A stretch of 64,000 bases of DNA from Mucilaginibacter gracilis (lineage in GTDB: Bacteria > Bacteroidota > Bacteroidia > Sphingobacteriales > Sphingobacteriaceae): positions 4,030,001 through 4,094,000 of the forward strand of contig NZ_RBKU01000001.1 of assembly GCF_003633615.1 (NCBI RefSeq), read 5' to 3'. The notes under the pieces are model-generated. The model did not search any database, had not been told where the DNA came from, and worked only from the letters and a program-made list of their open reading frames with translations. A program made the translations under genes and the position numbers. This document shows, one piece after another, positions 61,040 to 64,000 of this stretch; the stretch's first letter is position 1, and every line of letters starts with the position of its first letter.

Positions 61040-62216
61040 ACGCATCAGCTTATTTGTAGACGCCCATTCATTTGATACCGGATTTCAGGGCACGCAAACT
61101 TTTATCCGTGAATTATATACGCAAATATTACTTACCTATCCCGATCTGGATATTTATTTTGGAGCTTACGATGTAAAAGCGGTTAAAAAAGCATTTCCTT
61201 CTGTTGAATCGGATCATATTTTATCTTATAAAAATTGGAAGCTGGCAATTTTAAGGTTTGCTGTTGATATTCCGCAGTATATTAAAAAGTATAAGTTTGA
61301 TTATGCGCATTTCCAGTACCTGTTGCCGGTGCAAATACGCGGATGCAAGTACATTGTAACTACACACGATGTTTTGTTTAACGATTTTCCTGAATATTTT
61401 TCTTTAGCTTATCGCTTAAGCAGAAACTTTTTGTTTGGCCGCAGTATTAAAAATGCAGCTATTAAAACTACAGTATCTAACTATTCAAAATTACGTATTG
61501 CCCGCTATTATGGCATCCCGGAAACGGATATTAAAGTAATTCCAAATGGAGTTAGCACCCGGGTGCCTGCAAACGAAACAGCAAGGCAGTTTGTAAAGGC
61601 CAAATACAATGTTTCAAACTATGTACTTTATGTAAGCCGGGTAGAACCGCGCAAAAACCATACGTTGGTTTTAAAAGCCTACCTAAAACTGCAGTTATAT
61701 AAACAAAATATCCCGCTGGTATTTATTGGTAAAAATTCAATTGCTGATAAAAATTTAGAAGCTATAATAAAGGGATTGACTTTAGCCCAAAGCTCAATGT
61801 TTCACTGGTTTCCACAGGTTGATGATGTTGATGTGAAAGCTTTTTATGCAGGTTGCAAGCTATTTGTGTATCCATCTAAAGCCGAAGGCTTTGGTATTCC
61901 GCCACTGGAAGCGGCAGTATGTGGTGTGCCGGTACTATGTTCATCGGCCACAGCCATGAGCGACTTTGATTTTTTTAAACCACATGTGTTTAACCCAGAT
62001 GATGAACATGATTTTGAAACCAAGCTGCTGGCCATGATAGCCAACCCACCAACTAAAAGTTTTCTTGATAATATTACAAAAGTAATAGCTGTAAAATATC
62101 AATGGCAACCCGGCGCAAAATTATTTCACGATTTGCTAACAGCGCTCCCGGAGCGCCATGAAGTACACAAACCAGTAACCAAACTATACCATTTAACCAA
62201 TCAAATAGTTCATTAA
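61029..62216 (+). CDS. family 4 glycosyltransferase
   Basis: 395 aa; the start is GTG at 61029, inside the acetyltransferase 3' end. GT-B fold: VSRVEPRKNHTLVLKAYLKL and the nucleotide-sugar-binding FVYPSKAEGFGIPPLEAAVCGVPVLCS with its E-x7-E pair. An N-terminal HFQYLLP..IRGCKYIVTTHDVLFND segment matches mannosyl- and rhamnosyltransferases. The donor sugar cannot be read from the sequence. Confidence 0.92.
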   Translation: MGNKRISLFVDAHSFDTGFQGTQTFIRELYTQILLTYPDLDIYFGAYDVKAVKKAFPSVESDHILSYKNWKLAILRFAVDIPQYIKKYKFDYAHFQYLLPVQIRGCKYIVTTHDVLFNDFPEYFSLAYRLSRNFLFGRSIKNAAIKTTVSNYSKLRIARYYGIPETDIKVIPNGVSTRVPANETARQFVKAKYNVSNYVLYVSRVEPRKNHTLVLKAYLKLQLYKQNIPLVFIGKNSIADKNLEAIIKGLTLAQSSMFHWFPQVDDVDVKAFYAGCKLFVYPSKAEGFGIPPLEAAVCGVPVLCSSATAMSDFDFFKPHVFNPDDEHDFETKLLAMIANPPTKSFLDNITKVIAVKYQWQPGAKLFHDLLTALPERHEVHKPVTKLYHLTNQIVH

Positions 62217-62217
62217 T

Positions 62218-63348
62218 ATGAAACTCAGGATCGCAATATTAGGCACTCGCGGAATACCCAACTACTATGGTGGCTTTGAACATATATCAGAATATGTGTC
62301 GGCAGGCCTGGTTAAACGCGGGCATTCGGTAACGGTATATAATTCGCATAATCACCCATACCAGCAAGCAACCTGGAATGGGGTTGATATTGTGCATTGC
62401 TACGATCCGGAATACGTAATAGGCACCGCGGGCCAATTTGTGTATGATTTTAACTGTATTATGGATGCACGCCGCAAAAAGTTTGATGTGGTATTGCTTA
62501 TGGGGTATACCAGCAGTTCGGTTTGGGGAATGTTGTATCCCGAAAAAAGTGTGATCATCACTAATATGGATGGGATGGAGTGGAAGCGATCAAAGTACTC
62601 CAAAAAGGTACAGCAGTTTTTAAAATATGCCGAAAAGCTGGCGGTAAAATATAGCGATTACTATATTTCGGATTCGGTAGCCATTAAATCATACCTGGGC
62701 GAAAAGTACGCGATAGATAGTGAGTACATACCTTATGGTGCCGATTTGTTAGCCGAAGAGGAGCGAGAAGAGAACCAGTTAAACGCCAACGTAAATCCAG
62801 ATTACTTTTTGCTGATGGCACGCATGGAACCTGAAAATAATATTGAGACTATATTGGATGGTTTTAACAGCAGTAACTCCAGCAAAAACTTTAAAGTAAT
62901 TGGCGATACTGGTAACCGCTTCGGTAAGTTTATCACCAACAAATTTAATAACGACGATCGCATCCAGTTCCAGGGAGCAATTTTTGATAACGTAAAGGTT
63001 AGGGCCATGCAAAATAATTCGCACCTCTATTTTCACGGGCATAGCGTAGGCGGTACTAATCCGTCGTTATTGGAGGCTATGGCCAGTGAAGCATTAATTG
63101 CTGCGCATAAAAACCCGTTTAACCAGGCGGTTTTAACCACAGATGCCTTTTATTTTTCGAACGCGCAAGAAGTGAAATATTTGGTTGAAACCGTACAGCG
63201 GCAACAGGTTGAAACGGATATGGTTAAAAATAACCTGTATAAAATTCAGAACCAATTTAACTGGGAGCGCATTATTGATCAGTATGAGGAATATATTTTG
63301 GATTGTCACCATCATTCCAAATTCGAAACCATTGTGAGCCATCCATGA
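62218..63348 (+). CDS. DUF1972 glycosyltransferase (rhamnosyltransferase-like)
   Basis: 376 aa. The N-terminal domain starts LRIAILGTRGIPNYYGGFEHISEYVS, the DUF1972 signature, and includes NMDGMEWKRSKYSKKVQQFLKYAE. The C-terminal GT4 part has DYFLLMARMEPENNIETILDGF and HGHSVGGTNPSLLEAMASEALIAAH. Such enzymes often add rhamnose or another 6-deoxyhexose. Its stop overlaps the next ATG by 4 bp. Confidence 0.92.
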   Translation: MKLRIAILGTRGIPNYYGGFEHISEYVSAGLVKRGHSVTVYNSHNHPYQQATWNGVDIVHCYDPEYVIGTAGQFVYDFNCIMDARRKKFDVVLLMGYTSSSVWGMLYPEKSVIITNMDGMEWKRSKYSKKVQQFLKYAEKLAVKYSDYYISDSVAIKSYLGEKYAIDSEYIPYGADLLAEEEREENQLNANVNPDYFLLMARMEPENNIETILDGFNSSNSSKNFKVIGDTGNRFGKFITNKFNNDDRIQFQGAIFDNVKVRAMQNNSHLYFHGHSVGGTNPSLLEAMASEALIAAHKNPFNQAVLTTDAFYFSNAQEVKYLVETVQRQQVETDMVKNNLYKIQNQFNWERIIDQYEEYILDCHHHSKFETIVSHP

Positions 63349-64000
63349 AAAATATATTTGTTATCGAAGATAGCCTCAGCAATAAAATAAGTTATTACCA
63401 CTTATTGCTATTGCTGTGCAGTTTACCTTTTGATATGTTTTACAGTCACATTATCCTCATTAGCTTTGCAATACATACATTATTACATATAAAAAAAGCA
63501 AACTTGCTAAAGTTGTTTACTAAAAAGGTATTGATACTGCAATCCGTTTTTTTCGTATCGCTCATATTTACTATTCACAGCCCCGATAAAAGCGAGGCTT
63601 ATAACGAATTAGGCAGGCGCACATTAATATTATTAATACCTGTGCTGATGGTGCTAACCAGTTTTGATATATACAGGTACAGGCAACAGTTATTACTGGG
63701 CTTTAGTTTATGCTGTACACTAATCGTAGCTTACCTGTATTTTGATGCTTTGCATGTTATTCGTTTTTACCATTATCCTACCAAAATGCTTTTCGGTAAA
63801 GCATTTACCAATCATAATTTTTCAGATCCGATTGAAATGCATGCTACCTTTTTTTCGTTGCAGGTAGGGTTGGCATTGGTTTATCTCATCACATTAGTAT
63901 TAAAAATTAAGCCATTATCCGGTAAGCTTTTCTATATGTTTTGCTGTGTTATTCTTTCGGCAGGTATATTACAGTTAAGTTCAAAATCTGCGGTTGCAGC
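63345..64000 (+). CDS. O-antigen ligase/polymerase-like membrane protein (3' end outside window)
   Basis: The ATG at 63345 overlaps the preceding stop (ATGA). The 218 visible codons run open to the window end. Hydrophobic helices alternate with short loops (YYHLLLLLCSLPFDMFYSHIILISFAI, KVLILQSVFFVSLIFTIH, TLILLIPVLMVLTSFDIY). A closing LQLSSKSAVAA is characteristic of O-antigen ligase-like proteins. It would be the second polymerase/ligase of the cluster. Incomplete, so the assignment rests on its N-terminal half. Confidence 0.75.
   Translation, partial: MKNIFVIEDSLSNKISYYHLLLLLCSLPFDMFYSHIILISFAIHTLLHIKKANLLKLFTKKVLILQSVFFVSLIFTIHSPDKSEAYNELGRRTLILLIPVLMVLTSFDIYRYRQQLLLGFSLCCTLIVAYLYFDALHVIRFYHYPTKMLFGKAFTNHNFSDPIEMHATFFSLQVGLALVYLITLVLKIKPLSGKLFYMFCCVILSAGILQLSSKSAVA

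Overview
The window looks like a chromosomal segment of a Bacteroidota bacterium, most likely a soil or plant-associated Sphingobacteriaceae such as Mucilaginibacter or Pedobacter. The evidence is the TonB-linked outer-membrane receptors, a SusC/SusD pair, promoters of the Bacteroidota type (TTTG, about 19 bp, TAnnTTTG), a BLUF protein, LytTR regulators and low-GC codon use. The genus is inferred, not proven.

The left core (1-11.7 kb) holds the 3' part of a hybrid histidine kinase, a CorA-type Mg transporter, a BLUF photoreceptor, and a lutA-lutB-lutC lactate-utilisation cluster followed by an enoyl-CoA hydratase/isomerase. A G/C-run repeat has been absorbed into the reading frames of the lut cluster. 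Then come a DUF1624-type acyltransferase, an acyl-CoA thioesterase and a VOC protein.

A complete IS1595-family element lies at 11777-16082. It has 27-bp imperfect terminal inverted repeats and an 8-bp target duplication (ATATTGAT). Besides the transposase it carries eight probable passenger ORFs. Core genes follow: a secreted Gly-rich protein, an outer-membrane beta-barrel receptor and a GNAT acetyltransferase, up to a tRNA-Ser(UGA).

The tRNA-Ser 3' end is the attachment site of a roughly 31-kb integrative and mobilizable island (21097-52253), bounded by a 14-bp direct repeat. In order it contains: a tyrosine integrase; a frameshifted gene; a compact five-gene operon (HExxH zincin, DUF3883-type PD-(D/E)XK protein, ADP-ribosyltransferase-like protein and two unknowns) that may be an undescribed defence system; three small HTH or replication-type genes; a striking array of eleven different short hairpins; MobC and relaxase genes; an orphan RHS-lipase toxin tip with a probable membrane immunity protein; an XRE, AAA+ and tandem tyrosine recombinase module framed by a 79-bp inverted repeat; an XRE/AAA-ATPase/PD-(D/E)XK operon (second defence candidate); a TlpA-SusC-SusD uptake module; and a membrane-anchored LytTR regulator. 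No conjugation (tra) genes were seen, so transfer would need a helper element.

The right core (52.3-64 kb) resumes with the original 3' tail and terminator of the tRNA gene, a YceI protein, an ECF sigma factor coupled to a membrane/beta-barrel protein, and the start of an exopolysaccharide or O-antigen cluster (glycosyltransferases, Wzx-like flippase, Wzy-like polymerase, acetyltransferase, and a second O-antigen ligase-like gene cut by the window end).
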